A stretch of DNA of 64,000 bases from CAYZJR01 sp964503045 (GTDB lineage: Bacteria; Cyanobacteriota; Vampirovibrionia; Obscuribacterales; Obscuribacteraceae). A program made the position numbers and the translations under genes. The notes under the pieces were generated by a model. It was not told where the DNA came from. It did no database searches and worked only from the letters and a program-made list of their open reading frames with translations. The stretch lies in contig CAZCZI010000022.1 of assembly GCA_964503045.1 (NCBI GenBank), positions 1-64,000 on the forward strand, read 5' to 3'. Positions 43,028 to 52,839 of this stretch are shown here, one piece after another. How positions within the stretch are numbered: the first letter of the stretch is position 1; each line of letters begins with the position of its first letter.

Positions 43028-43654
43028 CTATTTGATTCCGAACACGACCATTAGTGGTGGAACAAATGTGAACAATCCAACTACCACCGCCGCTAGTGCC
43101 GACATCAAAACTGCCGCCGCAGCAGTGTCTTTCGCTCGCCGGGCAGCGCTGTGGTATTGCTCGTCGGCAGAAATGTCCACCAAATGTTCAAGCGATGTGT
43201 TGACGAGTTCGGTGGCAATCACCAAACCCATCGATAAGGTCAAAGCGATCCAGCTTTGCGGATCGATCTTCAACCAAAGTCCCAGTCCGATTACGAAGAC
43301 CGCAATCGCGAAGTGAATGCGCACATTTCTTTCGCGCTTGAAGGCGACTGCTAATCCGTTGAACGCATGAAAGAATGATTCGATCATGCTGGTGGTTCTG
43401 GTGGCTTTTCGCGTCCAGGCCCGGGGAACCAAAGTAGCCCTGCCTGATCTGCGATTCGGCTTGTCGGCATTTCTATTTTGGTCCTTTGTTTGGACTGGGG
43501 CCGATGTTTCGAAAGTTGAGGTGTGCACGCGCTTCAAGATTCGTTCCTCAACTTCGTGTGGTGCCATTGGTGCCATGCGATCTTTTGTTCCTGATACCAG
43601 ATATACATCTATCTCAATCAAACCGACACGGTCTTGGAAGCATTGAGCCGGCAA
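43028..43654 (-). CDS. dgkA: Diacylglycerol/undecaprenol kinase (DgkA family) with N-terminal extension
   Basis: 208 residues as an open frame. The kinase domain is only the last 120 residues, and the first 85 are polar and probably partly non-coding (Met at residue 27 or 30 is an alternative start). Domain: SFFHAFNGLAVAFKRERNVR, three membrane helices, and ELVNTSLEHLVDISADEQYH with the conserved E-x-x-N-x-x-x-E and D of the DgkA active site. It phosphorylates a membrane lipid alcohol, recycling undecaprenol or diacylglycerol. It lies downstream of ybeY, as is common. Confidence 0.85.
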   Translation of the reverse strand: MPAQCFQDRVGLIEIDVYLVSGTKDRMAPMAPHEVEERILKRVHTSTFETSAPVQTKDQNRNADKPNRRSGRATLVPRAWTRKATRTTSMIESFFHAFNGLAVAFKRERNVRIHFAIAVFVIGLGLWLKIDPQSWIALTLSMGLVIATELVNTSLEHLVDISADEQYHSAARRAKDTAAAAVLMSALAAVVVGLFTFVPPLMVVFGIK

Positions 43655-43831
43655 TTTTACAGAGCCTGATCATTTGATCATTTCGTCAGTTCAGAACTTT
43701 AGGCTTTGTAAACAACAAAACGGTTCCTTCAGATTAGAAATCGCCAATCCATTTACCTTACTTACGGCAATTGAGCCTTGCAAACGATAACACCACAAAT
43801 CAAGGTGTTCAAGCTAGGCGCCCTTGCGCGC

Positions 43832-44335
43832 TTAACGTCGCGGAAATCCTGCTTCCTCCAGGATTTTGGACTGCCTTCCGAACATGTCGGACTCTTGGTC
43901 TTTTGTAATGTGGTCAAAACCTAATATATGCAATGCGCCATGGACGAATAGAAAGGCAAACTCTCTGTCTTGTGAGTGCCCAAGTTCGTGAGCTTGCTCA
44001 CGGCATTTCTCCATCGATATGACAATTTCTCCGACCTCAAAAGGCATATCGGCAACCGCCGGTTTTTCCCAACTCAGTGGAAACGAAAGTACGTCTGTGG
44101 CGGCGTCTTTACCCCGCCAATCACGGTTGAGTTCTCTGATGCGTTTGTTTGAAACAATCGTCAACGAAACTTCACCAGTTTGATAAATGTCCATCACTTT
44201 CTTTTTCGAGAGGTGCTTGGCGGGGTCTTCACTCAGGTTTTCAGTGACCGACTTCCAGAGCCTATTTACTGTTGTTTCAACCTTCTTGAGATTGACTTCG
44301 ATTTTTCTTTGACGATTTGTGACTGAAACTGGCAC
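43832..44335 (-). CDS. ybeY: Endoribonuclease YbeY
   Basis: 167 residues. The zinc-binding motif H-G-x-L-H-x-x-G-x-D-H is intact (HGALHILGFDH), and DVLSFPLSW and GEIVISMEKCREQA are the family's other conserved blocks. YbeY trims rRNA 3' ends and takes part in ribosome quality control. It precedes the lipid kinase by 177 bases on the same strand and is divergent from the translation operon starting at 44560. Confidence 0.94.
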   Translation of the reverse strand: MPVSVTNRQRKIEVNLKKVETTVNRLWKSVTENLSEDPAKHLSKKKVMDIYQTGEVSLTIVSNKRIRELNRDWRGKDAATDVLSFPLSWEKPAVADMPFEVGEIVISMEKCREQAHELGHSQDREFAFLFVHGALHILGFDHITKDQESDMFGRQSKILEEAGFPRR

Positions 44336-44559
44336 GTTTGCTCCCTTTTGCTCCGCTTAGCTTGATATGTATGTTGCAACCTGGTAGGATATGCATGGCA
44401 AATGTGAAGTCGTGGGCTACAGTAGCCTACGGCATTTTCGTGTTTGTTAGTCCATTTTCATCAGGATTGAGAAAATGGATTACGGTACCCCCAGCGGTGC
44501 CGCGAATCAACGTAATTTTGTAATATCGCGATTTCCCAACGAGGTTGCTTGCCTGACAG

Positions 44560-45165
44560 ATGACGAAGAACCCGCAAGAGGTGATAGCAAGAATAGAGGC
44601 GCTGGCGCAGAGCGTTTGCGATCCACTCGAGCTGTCTTGTGTCGGAGTTCGAATCGGCCAGCAAGGAAAGCGGCGATCGTTAGAAGTGACGATTTACAGA
44701 CGTGGAGGCAGAATAGCGCTTTCTGATTGTGAAGCCGTAAGCAGAAAGCTAGACGAGTTGCTCGAAAAGGTTCAGCAATCTGAGAATTTGATTGAGGGCT
44801 CGTTCATTCTGGAAGTAGAAAGCCCAGGCATTGACCGCAAGCTGGTTACGCAGCGTGAGTTCGATGTCTTCAGCGGGCAGGAGGTGGAGATTCAATCGAA
44901 AGACTTAGTCGATTCATTGGGTTATCACTTCGCCGGCAAGTTGGTCGGACTCAAAGATGGCAAGGTCAGCCTTACCGGTTGTAGGCCGCTTGTCGACCCC
45001 GGTTCCAAAAACCTCAGGACCTCCAAAGGAAAATCCAAACACAAACCTACAAAATCCGAGTCGAAAGAAGCGGTCCGAGAAACCGAATCTCAAGATCTCA
45101 CGCTGGAGTTGAAAAGGCTCACCACGGTCAAACTCCACTTTGCCCTCCCAAAAAATGACAATTAA
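44560..45165 (+). CDS. rimP: Ribosome maturation factor RimP
   Basis: 201 residues, some 45 longer than typical because of a Lys/Ser-rich insert near the end (KGKSKHKPTKSESKEAV). Conserved blocks: SLEVTIYRRGGRIALSDCEA, then SRKLDELLE, and FILEVESPGIDRKL. Needed for 30S assembly. It heads the operon rimP-nusA-rnpM-infB-rbfA-truB, which has the order seen in most bacteria. Confidence 0.9.
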   Translation: MTKNPQEVIARIEALAQSVCDPLELSCVGVRIGQQGKRRSLEVTIYRRGGRIALSDCEAVSRKLDELLEKVQQSENLIEGSFILEVESPGIDRKLVTQREFDVFSGQEVEIQSKDLVDSLGYHFAGKLVGLKDGKVSLTGCRPLVDPGSKNLRTSKGKSKHKPTKSESKEAVRETESQDLTLELKRLTTVKLHFALPKNDN

Positions 45166-45190
45166 ATAAGAAAAATAGGAGAACCTCCAA

Positions 45191-46318
45191 GTGATCAAAA
45201 TCGGCGACAAACTGCTCGAAGCGGCAGAAGAACTCGAACGCGAGCGCAACATTCCGCAGGAGGAATTCATCAGCTACGTGTGCGACGCGATCGTTGCTGC
45301 GTACAAAAAGAAAGTGCCAGATCACGATGTTGAAGGTGTACGCGCAATCTTCGACAACGAAACGGGCGAAATCGGAATTTTCGCTCCCAAAGAAGTTGTC
45401 GATAAAGTGCAAAACGAATATCACGAAATTAGCTTGGCAGACGCACAAGATCTCATTCCTGACGTTACCGTAGGCGAAGTCCTCGAAATCGAAGTGACGC
45501 CTGCTGACTTCTCTGAGTTCGGTAGAATCGCGGCTCAGACAGCCAAGCAGCTGATCACGCAACGTCTGCGCGAAGCAGAAAAAGAGTTAATCAAGAAGGA
45601 GTTCGAAGCGCGAAAAGGCACTTGCACCACAGGTCAAATCGAGCGTATCGAGGTGATCAGCAATACTCGCAACAACGTCATTGTCAACCTCGGAAGAGTG
45701 GAAGGCTGTATGCCTACCCGCGAACAGCTGCCGGGAGAAACATACCGCGTCGGCAATCGCGTCAGAGTATACGTTCTCGAGCTGCGCGAAACTGGTCGCG
45801 TTCCGCAAATCATTGTGTCGCAAGCTCATCCTGAGTTGGTTCGCGAGTTGTTCGAACTTTACGTTCCGGAAATTGAAGATGGAACGGTGGAGATCAAATC
45901 CATCGCCCGCGAAGCCGGCTACCGCACGAAGATCGCTGTTCATTCCGAAGATGCAGACGTCGATCCGGTGGGCGCTTGTATTGGCACAAGAGGTGTCCGC
46001 ATTCAAAACGTCGTCGCCGAATTGCGCAACGAAAAGATAGACGTCATTCGCTTCTCGAATGATCCTGTCGATTACATCTCCAACGCGCTGAGTCCAGCCA
46101 GAATCACAACTGTAGCTCTGTATGACGATCCGCCCGAAATGGGCGGCAAGCGAGCTGAAGTGATCGTCCCGGATGATCAACTCAGTCTGGCTATCGGTCG
46201 CGGCGGTCAAAACGTTAGGTTGGCAGCAAAGCTTACCGGCTGGAAGATCGACATCAAGTCTGAAAGCCAAGCCGGTGGCTCATTCAAGAGTCTCAATCAA
46301 ACGCTTGACGAACTCTAA
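45191..46318 (+). CDS. nusA: Transcription termination/antitermination factor NusA
   Basis: 375 residues from GTG 45191 with GGAG 12-15 bases upstream. N-terminal RNA-polymerase-binding domain, S1 domain (GTCTTGQIERIEVISNTRN, then NVIVNLGRVEGCMP), then two KH domains (VGACIGTRGVRIQNVVAELR and LSLAIGRGGQNVRLAAKLTG). Lacks the acidic C-terminal repeats, as in Gram-positives and cyanobacteria. It modulates pausing, termination and antitermination. Confidence 0.96.
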   Translation: MIKIGDKLLEAAEELERERNIPQEEFISYVCDAIVAAYKKKVPDHDVEGVRAIFDNETGEIGIFAPKEVVDKVQNEYHEISLADAQDLIPDVTVGEVLEIEVTPADFSEFGRIAAQTAKQLITQRLREAEKELIKKEFEARKGTCTTGQIERIEVISNTRNNVIVNLGRVEGCMPTREQLPGETYRVGNRVRVYVLELRETGRVPQIIVSQAHPELVRELFELYVPEIEDGTVEIKSIAREAGYRTKIAVHSEDADVDPVGACIGTRGVRIQNVVAELRNEKIDVIRFSNDPVDYISNALSPARITTVALYDDPPEMGGKRAEVIVPDDQLSLAIGRGGQNVRLAAKLTGWKIDIKSESQAGGSFKSLNQTLDEL

Positions 46319-46337
46319 AAACTAAGCACCAAATTGG

Positions 46338-46658
46338 TTGGTAGTGGGCTTGCCCAGCGAAAATTCAAGACTTTGCGTAACGTGTCGCTCTGTAAAACCC
46401 AGAAGCGAGCTGATACGCCTGACCGTGGACTGGACGAATAAATCCGTTTGTCTTAACACTGGTCAACGCAAATTGCTGGGCCGGTCCGCTTACCTGTGCA
46501 AGTCACGCAATTGTGTCGTGAATGCCTTGAAGGGCGGGCGGTTGCGGTATGCGCTCGAGGGGCGCAGAACCAATAAGCGAGCGCCAAACAGGACAATCAG
46601 CTGGCCTTTGAAGCCTGACTTTATACAGGTTATATCTGAAATGTGCACAGAACCATAA
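46338..46658 (+). CDS. rnpM: YlxR-family RNase P modulator
   Basis: 106 residues from TTG 46338; GTG 46344 is an equal alternative. SRLCVTCRSVKPRSELIRLT and GRSAYLCKSRNCV are the signature of the YlxR fold, including the C-x-x-C and the Arg that binds RNA. It lies between nusA and infB, the standard location. The C-terminal 20 residues are lineage-specific. Confidence 0.85.
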   Translation: MVVGLPSENSRLCVTCRSVKPRSELIRLTVDWTNKSVCLNTGQRKLLGRSAYLCKSRNCVVNALKGGRLRYALEGRRTNKRAPNRTISWPLKPDFIQVISEMCTEP

Positions 46659-46698
46659 AAAACGTGCCACAATACTGTGAGGTACAAAAGGAGCTTGC

Positions 46699-49446
46699 AT
46701 GGACGATCGCGTTCGAATTTATGAGTTAGCGCGGAAGATGAACATTCCCAACGGGGATATCATCACGGCTCTGCGCGAGCTCGGCTACGACATCAAGAGC
46801 CATTCGAGCACAGTCGACGCGCATGCAGTGGGTTTATTGATCGCACATTTAGGCAAAAAGAAAGAACAAGGCAAAGCTAAACCAGCAGCCGCAGCCACCA
46901 AAACAGCAACAAAGACGCAAGCGAAAATTCCTCCGCCGCCGGAGACGCCTGTCGTCAAACCAAGAGTGTTGTCACGTTACAGACCGACACCGGCTGTACA
47001 GCCCGGTCAAGAGGGACAGGTTTCGCCACCACCGGCGGCTCCACTTAGTCTTAACGGCCAACCGCAACTCACTCCGGTTCCGGTTCAACCGCAACCGTCG
47101 ACGCAGCCAGCGCCACCGGCGCCTCAAGCGGCCGAGAAAACAATTGAAAAACCAGCCAAGACTCAGGAGATTTCGACTCCTCAGCCCGTGTCCATGCAGC
47201 CGGCTGCCCGTACTGCGGAGCCACTGCCTGTAGAAACGGAAGAACCGAAAGAGGTCGAAGAAGAAGAAGAAGAGATGGGCTTTCAGCCTGTTTCCGGCAA
47301 GTCCACCGGTGATGAGTGGTCAGACAATTCCAGATATGGCCCACGCGTAATTCGCAAGCTAGATCGTCCACCTGAGCGAAGCCCGCGCACAGCCGATGCC
47401 GACAAGCAAGAGGAAGCGGCAGAAGTCGAGCCGGCCGTTGAAGAACAATTCAGCGCCGAACCGGAAGAAGGCGGCGAGTACACAGGCAAAGGTCAGGCTG
47501 TTAGACCGATGCAACCATCGGTGCCCACTCCTTACAGAGTGGCGGCGCCTTCGATCCGTGCAACACCACCGCGCCCGCCGAAGTCACACCGGCATGCGCC
47601 GGCTGACAGGCATGGTGCCAAGAAAAATGAAGAAAAGCTCAGACCGGCAGCTGCCACCATTGATGTTCCTAAAGTGATTACACTTACAAACAGTCTCACG
47701 GTGCAAGAACTCGCAGAGAAGATGACGATTTCGGAAACCGAAATCATCAAGCGCCTTTTCATGAAGGGAATTATGCGCACCGTCAACCAATTGGTTGAAC
47801 TGGAAGTAGCAAAAGAGCTCGCCATCGAGATGGAGTACGAGCTTGTCGAGCATGAAGCTGTTCCGATTGAAGATGGGCGTGTGGTGCAAGCCGACATGTC
47901 CGAAGAAGACAGAGCGGCTTTGGTTTTGAGACCACCTGTGGTGACTATCATGGGTCACGTCGATCACGGTAAAACCAGTTTGCTCGATGCCATCAGGCAA
48001 ACGAAGTTTCTTCTGACCGACGCAGAAGCGGGCGGCATCACTCAACACATCGGCGCCTACCATGTCGAAGTCGAACATGAAGACGGCACTATGCGCCAGA
48101 TCGTCTTTCTCGATACACCGGGTCACGAAGCATTTACTGCAATGAGAGCACGCGGAGCTCGTGCAACCGACGTGGCCATTCTCGTCGTTGCTGCCGATGA
48201 TGGTGTTATGCCGCAAACCATCGAGGCGATCGATCACGCTAAAGCGGCGAACGTTCCTATCATTGTTGCCGTCAACAAAATCGACAAGGCCGATGCCGAT
48301 CCCGATCGCGTACTTACGCAGTTGATGGAACATGGTCTGGTGCCGGATAAATACGGCGGCGAGACGGTTACTGTAAACGTGTCTGCCAAGAAGCGCACCA
48401 ACCTCGACGAACTTTTGGAGATGATTCTTCTCGTCTCCGACATTCTCGATTTGCGCGCCAACCCCGATCGCTCCGCAGTCGGAGTGATTGTCGAAGCCGA
48501 GCTTTCTCGTGGACGTGGCGCGGTTGCCACAGCGCTGGTGCAGAATGGAACTCTGCGCGAAGGCGATTTCATTGTTGCCGGAAGCGCCTCAGGACGCGTA
48601 CGCGCTCTGTTCGATGACCGCGGCGGACGCGTAAAGGCGGCAGGACCATCGATGCCGGTGGAAGTGCTTGGACTCGACGAAGTGCCACAAGCAGGCGATC
48701 GCTTTGAAGTCGTGGAAGGCACGCAAGAAGCCCGTGTGCTGGTGGAAACACGACGCGAACAAGACAAACGAGGGCATCATGTCACTCTCGAATCGCTCCA
48801 CGATATGTTGGAGACAGGCGAAGTCAAAGAACTCAACGTCATCGTCAAAGCCGATGTGCAAGGAACCGCCGAAGCCATCGGCGAATCAGTGCGCAAGCTT
48901 TCCGGTGGTGAAGTAGCGGTAAGAGTACTGCGCACCGCATCCGGTGATATATCGGAAAACGACGTAAACCTTGCAGCTTCATCAGAAGCTATCGTGATTG
49001 GTTTCAACGTTCAGCCAGACCAAAACGCCACCAAGGTTGCCGACGCAACCGGTGTAGACATTCGCACGTACAGCATCATCTATCAGATTCTCGACGATCT
49101 GCAAGCTGCTATTCAAGGTTTGATCAAACCTGTAAAGGAAGAAGTGCAGATTGGAACAGCGGAGATCAGGCAGATCTTCAAAGTCGGCAAAGGCGTCACC
49201 ATTGCTGGAAGTTACGTAACCAACGGCAAGATTCAACGCGGAGCTATAATCAGGGTTGAGCGCGACGGCAAGATTGTTTATGAAGGCAAGCTCGACAGCC
49301 TTAAGCGATTCAAAGACGATGTGCGCGAAGTCCAACAAGGCTTCGAATGCGGCATGGGCTTCGAGAAGTTCAGCGATGCACAAGAGGGTGACAAAGTATT
49401 GGCCTTCGTGATTCAAGAAGTCAGGCGCGATCAGCCGCGCAACTAA
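46699..49446 (+). CDS. infB: Translation initiation factor IF-2
   Basis: 915 residues; AGGAG before ATG 46699. The N-terminal IF2 domain (RIYELARKMNIPNGDIITAL) is followed by a 250-residue Pro/Glu/Gln-rich linker and a second IF2N (SLTVQELAEKMTISETEIIK). The G domain follows with GHVDHGKTS, DTPGHEAF and NKIDKADA, then domains II, III and IV. IF-2 places initiator tRNA on the 30S in a GTP-dependent step. Confidence 0.97.
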   Translation: MDDRVRIYELARKMNIPNGDIITALRELGYDIKSHSSTVDAHAVGLLIAHLGKKKEQGKAKPAAAATKTATKTQAKIPPPPETPVVKPRVLSRYRPTPAVQPGQEGQVSPPPAAPLSLNGQPQLTPVPVQPQPSTQPAPPAPQAAEKTIEKPAKTQEISTPQPVSMQPAARTAEPLPVETEEPKEVEEEEEEMGFQPVSGKSTGDEWSDNSRYGPRVIRKLDRPPERSPRTADADKQEEAAEVEPAVEEQFSAEPEEGGEYTGKGQAVRPMQPSVPTPYRVAAPSIRATPPRPPKSHRHAPADRHGAKKNEEKLRPAAATIDVPKVITLTNSLTVQELAEKMTISETEIIKRLFMKGIMRTVNQLVELEVAKELAIEMEYELVEHEAVPIEDGRVVQADMSEEDRAALVLRPPVVTIMGHVDHGKTSLLDAIRQTKFLLTDAEAGGITQHIGAYHVEVEHEDGTMRQIVFLDTPGHEAFTAMRARGARATDVAILVVAADDGVMPQTIEAIDHAKAANVPIIVAVNKIDKADADPDRVLTQLMEHGLVPDKYGGETVTVNVSAKKRTNLDELLEMILLVSDILDLRANPDRSAVGVIVEAELSRGRGAVATALVQNGTLREGDFIVAGSASGRVRALFDDRGGRVKAAGPSMPVEVLGLDEVPQAGDRFEVVEGTQEARVLVETRREQDKRGHHVTLESLHDMLETGEVKELNVIVKADVQGTAEAIGESVRKLSGGEVAVRVLRTASGDISENDVNLAASSEAIVIGFNVQPDQNATKVADATGVDIRTYSIIYQILDDLQAAIQGLIKPVKEEVQIGTAEIRQIFKVGKGVTIAGSYVTNGKIQRGAIIRVERDGKIVYEGKLDSLKRFKDDVREVQQGFECGMGFEKFSDAQEGDKVLAFVIQEVRRDQPRN

Positions 49447-49504
49447 TTTACCTGGATCATTTAGTTCCGAATCTGTGAATACAGATGCACAGGAGGTTTC
49501 AGCT

Positions 49505-49858
49505 ATGCCTGCCGAGCGATCGCAGAGGGTATCACAATCTATCAAGAGAGAATTGTCGACGATCATTCAGCGTGATCTCAAAGACGAACGCATTGCCGGA
49601 TTGGTCTCGATAACTGAAGTCGAATGCAGCTCCGACTGCCGTTCTGCAAAAGTCTATATTTCCGTCTTTGGCGAAGATGCTGCCAAAGAGAGCACGATGG
49701 AAGCTCTCAACGATCACGTCGGACAAATTCGAGGGGAGATCTGCAGGCGCCTTGGGTTGCGCTTTGCACCGGAACTCTTCTTTAAGCTTGACGACTCACT
49801 CGAGCGCGGTTCAAAAGTAACCGAGTTGCTCGGAAAAATTTCTCGCGGCGAAGTGTAG
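49505..49858 (+). CDS. rbfA: Ribosome-binding factor A
   Basis: 117 residues from ATG 49505, selected because AGGAGG (49491-49496) sits eight bases before it; a GTG at 49475 in frame would place this site inside the gene. RSQRVSQSIKRELSTIIQRD and LGLRFAPELFFKLDDSLERG are the ends of the KH-like RbfA fold. Needed for 16S 5' end processing and cold adaptation. Confidence 0.93.
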   Translation: MPAERSQRVSQSIKRELSTIIQRDLKDERIAGLVSITEVECSSDCRSAKVYISVFGEDAAKESTMEALNDHVGQIRGEICRRLGLRFAPELFFKLDDSLERGSKVTELLGKISRGEV

Positions 49859-49869
49859 ATCGTCGAATC

Positions 49870-50811
49870 ATGTTTGGTTTTCTCAATATCGCTAAGCAGC
49901 GTGGCGTTACCTCGCATGACGTTGTGAATCGTGTGCGGCGTATAACCGGCATCAAGCGAAGCGGGCACGGGGGCACTCTTGATCCTGCGGCCGAAGGAGT
50001 TTTGATTGTCGCTTTAGGAAATGCTTGCCGGCTGCTTCGATTTCTGGATGACTCGAAGATTTATCTTGCAGAGATATTGTTGGGAACTGTCACAACCACG
50101 GACGATCTTGAGGGTGACGTTATTGGCGGCGACGATAGCAAGATAGCTGACGAGAATTCGATTCGCTTGGAACTTTCAAAATTTGTCGGAGAAATAGAAC
50201 AGAAGCCGCCGGCATTCAGCGCCGTACACGTCGGCGGGAAACGGCTCTACGAGCTGGCCCGCAAGGGGGAAGTGGCACCGGATCTATCGACTGTGCCTAA
50301 GCGCACTGTTCGCGTAGACCAAATCGATCTGTTGCCGATGATTGAAGAAAAAGTAGTGCGTGCACGAATTTCTTGCGGTGGTGGCACCTACATTCGTTCG
50401 ATTGCCCGCGACCTCGGCGAGCGGCTTGGGTGCGGGGCTACGCTCAAGTCATTAGTCAGAGAAAAAGCAGGACCATTCAAACTGGAGGAGGCGATCACAT
50501 TAGATGCGTTGCAGAGCCTTTCCAAAGATCAACTGTCGGCCGTGCTCGTTGATCCGATCAATGCTCTTGCGACGCTTAACGTGGTCAACCTCGAAAAGCT
50601 GGATGTTGAGCGAATTACCAAAGGCCAGGCAATCGTCGTTGCAGGGTCTTCTTTTGGTTTTGTCGGACCAAGGGATGGCAAAATAGAAAATGATATGGTG
50701 CTTACCACTTTTGAAGGTAAAGCAGTAGCTGTATGCAGGCATCATAAGTTAAATGATCTGGATGATAGCCAGAAGCTCGAACCCGAGGTTGTCTTAAACA
50801 ATGCAGTCTGA
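49870..50811 (+). CDS. truB: tRNA pseudouridine-55 synthase
   Basis: 313 residues. Catalytic Asp in GTLDPAAEGVL, preceded by the conserved KRSGHG segment; KPPAFSAVHVGGKRLYELAR and GTYIRSIARDLGERL confirm TruB. A C-terminal PUA-like domain is present. Modifies U55 of the T loop in nearly all tRNAs. Last gene of the operon; overlaps the next by 11 bases. Confidence 0.95.
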   Translation: MFGFLNIAKQRGVTSHDVVNRVRRITGIKRSGHGGTLDPAAEGVLIVALGNACRLLRFLDDSKIYLAEILLGTVTTTDDLEGDVIGGDDSKIADENSIRLELSKFVGEIEQKPPAFSAVHVGGKRLYELARKGEVAPDLSTVPKRTVRVDQIDLLPMIEEKVVRARISCGGGTYIRSIARDLGERLGCGATLKSLVREKAGPFKLEEAITLDALQSLSKDQLSAVLVDPINALATLNVVNLEKLDVERITKGQAIVVAGSSFGFVGPRDGKIENDMVLTTFEGKAVAVCRHHKLNDLDDSQKLEPEVVLNNAV

Positions 50812-51457
50812 GCCTGATTCTGAGCATAAGTTGGATTCCGGAGGACCTCCCGTCTACGAACGATCGTGGATTCTCAACTTCAGTTTGGTCGTTTACGCAG
50901 TTCTTCTTTTGATTTCGACTGCTTGGTGTTTGCTGGCCCGCATCGATATGATGCCTTTGTTCAACATCTCCGATCGCATCGCGTTGATTGGAGTCGGAGC
51001 GGGGGTTTCAATTGCGCTGATTGGTTTCTTCTTGATTTGGATTAGCCACTACTTCAATTTGAAAATCTTGCCGCTTGAGCCATTTCACAAGATTTTGTAT
51101 GAAGAGCTGGCACCGATGTTCAGACATTCTTGGGCCATCGATTTGATTGCAATCGCGTTTGTGTCGGGCTTCTGTGAAGAGGTTCTTTTTCGCGGCGCCA
51201 TGCAATCGCAATGTGGACTTGCTTGGGCCAGCCTTATATTCGGACTGATGCATTGCCCTAGTCTGAGATATCTCCCCTATGGTATCTGGGCGACATTCGC
51301 TGGGCTTGTCTTCGGATATCTCAAGGATTATTCAGGTAGCTTGTGGGTTCCCATCATCGCCCACATAGTCAACAACACAATCGGACTCTTCTATCTCAGG
51401 CACTGGATTGGCAAACAACAGCCACCAGCCCCACCAACGAACAAAGAAGACGGATAA
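50801..51457 (+). CDS. CPBP-family intramembrane metalloprotease (CAAX protease-like)
   Basis: 218 residues, about six membrane helices. FCEEVLFRG is motif 1 (EExxxxR) with catalytic Glu, GLMHCPSLRYLPY is motif 2 and HIVNNTIGL motif 3, with the His ligands in place. The family includes CAAX proteases and bacteriocin-immunity proteins; the substrate is unknown. It overlaps truB by 11 bases and so extends the operon. Confidence 0.85.
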   Translation: MQSEPDSEHKLDSGGPPVYERSWILNFSLVVYAVLLLISTAWCLLARIDMMPLFNISDRIALIGVGAGVSIALIGFFLIWISHYFNLKILPLEPFHKILYEELAPMFRHSWAIDLIAIAFVSGFCEEVLFRGAMQSQCGLAWASLIFGLMHCPSLRYLPYGIWATFAGLVFGYLKDYSGSLWVPIIAHIVNNTIGLFYLRHWIGKQQPPAPPTNKEDG

Positions 51458-51519
51458 GGACTTATAATAGGTCTTTCGTTGAGACGTAGCTGTCTGTTTG
51501 GGAGGCGAGGTAGTAAGCC

Positions 51520-52755
51520 GTGCTTGGATCTTTTTGTTGCACTGTTCGCTTGTCGAAACTGTATTTGGTTGTTGCCATTGCTCTTTCCAATTTGACTTTA
51601 GCCGTGCCCGCAACCACCGCGCAGGCTCCCACTCAACCTAATCAACCGGCTGCCGAGGCACCGGTCAACTTGACGAGCGCGCCTCTGGCTGCCAGTGTTA
51701 AGCAGTATCGGCTGACTCCTGATACCCAGACTTGGGATCGCGTGTGGTCGACGCTCAAGGAGTTTCTTTCCGATCCTCGACTGGCGAAAGAGAGCGCAAC
51801 GGCGCTTATCAAGGCTAATCCGTGTTTGACTGATCTCAGACTAAAGGTTGTAGATGCCGGTGGAGCGCGCGTTTTCGCTTTCCCCTCGGTCTCTGAATCT
51901 CAAGCCATATTCTTGCAGTGGAATCACGCTCAGCCAGCGAAACCAGGCGTTGCTGCACCCGCTCAAGTTAAGGTGCAGGCAGTGCAAATTCCGCTTACCG
52001 TAGCACTTTCCGATGCACACATCGTCAGAACAGTGGCCTTCAAAGAGGTCAAGAAAAAAAAGGTCAAAATCGAAGGACCGAAAAATCTGATTCTGGCAGG
52101 CAATGACAAGACTTCAGGACTTCTGTGGCTCAAATCGTTCAGATTGGCAGACAGCGTATGGGTAGAGACGTTTGATGTTCTGTCGGCTATTCCACCCTAT
52201 CTTTTGCAAAATGTGGGCGGCAAAGCCAGCTTCTGGGGCAATGACTTGATTTTGACAATTGCCGGATCAAAGCCGCAGGGCGCTGAAGGCGGCTCCAAAT
52301 CTGTGCCTTCTTCGGGGTATCGCATCGCACTCAAACTTGTTGATGGCAAGTACACGTTAGAGGGACAAAAGACTAATGACATTCCTCTTTCGGTGGTATT
52401 GCAGTTTTCGCAGGCGTTGGCACTAGGTCGTGCAGACCTTGCTAAGGCCTGGCTTGCCGATCCCAGGCTAATCAGCATTCCGAAGTACATCGGGCTTTTG
52501 GGGCGTTCGGCGCCGACAAAGCTTGTAGCAATGACACTGCCGGCTTCCGGTGGTGTGCGCTATCGAATGGTCACTTTCTTGAAGAACGACTTGATTATTG
52601 ACGTGGGCAAAGTAAAGCAGCAATGGGCGATTAAGGCTTTGTTCATTGCCCCTCCCGACCCATTGGCCCTGAAGTTGTCGGGTGTTTCCGCCGGAACCCT
52701 AGAATCAAACCCAAACCCAAGCCTATCTGCATCACCCCCGACTGAACCTCGCTGA
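51520..52755 (+). CDS. Exported hypothetical protein
   Basis: 411 residues from GTG 51520. Signal peptide KLYLVVAIALSNLTLAVPAT plus TAQA cleavage context. The mature domain is globular with Lys-rich strands (FKEVKKKKVKIEGPKNLIL) and ends in a Ser/Pro tail. No family recognised. A TATAAT at 51463-51468 upstream may provide its own promoter. Confidence 0.7.
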   Translation: MLGSFCCTVRLSKLYLVVAIALSNLTLAVPATTAQAPTQPNQPAAEAPVNLTSAPLAASVKQYRLTPDTQTWDRVWSTLKEFLSDPRLAKESATALIKANPCLTDLRLKVVDAGGARVFAFPSVSESQAIFLQWNHAQPAKPGVAAPAQVKVQAVQIPLTVALSDAHIVRTVAFKEVKKKKVKIEGPKNLILAGNDKTSGLLWLKSFRLADSVWVETFDVLSAIPPYLLQNVGGKASFWGNDLILTIAGSKPQGAEGGSKSVPSSGYRIALKLVDGKYTLEGQKTNDIPLSVVLQFSQALALGRADLAKAWLADPRLISIPKYIGLLGRSAPTKLVAMTLPASGGVRYRMVTFLKNDLIIDVGKVKQQWAIKALFIAPPDPLALKLSGVSAGTLESNPNPSLSASPPTEPR

Positions 52756-52809
52756 GAATCGCTCGTTTTGAAGAACATCTAGCAATATAGAAATGCGCTG
52801 TGCGGGGCA

Positions 52810-52815
52810 TATAAT
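52810..52815 (+). promoter_or_regulatory. -10 box of the DUF4388 gene
   Basis: Perfect TATAAT 25 bases before the GTG at 52840; no recognisable -35 element at 17 bases, so an activator or another sigma factor may be needed. Confidence 0.35.
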
Positions 52816-52839
52816 CACCACGTAAGCAATGAGATTCTA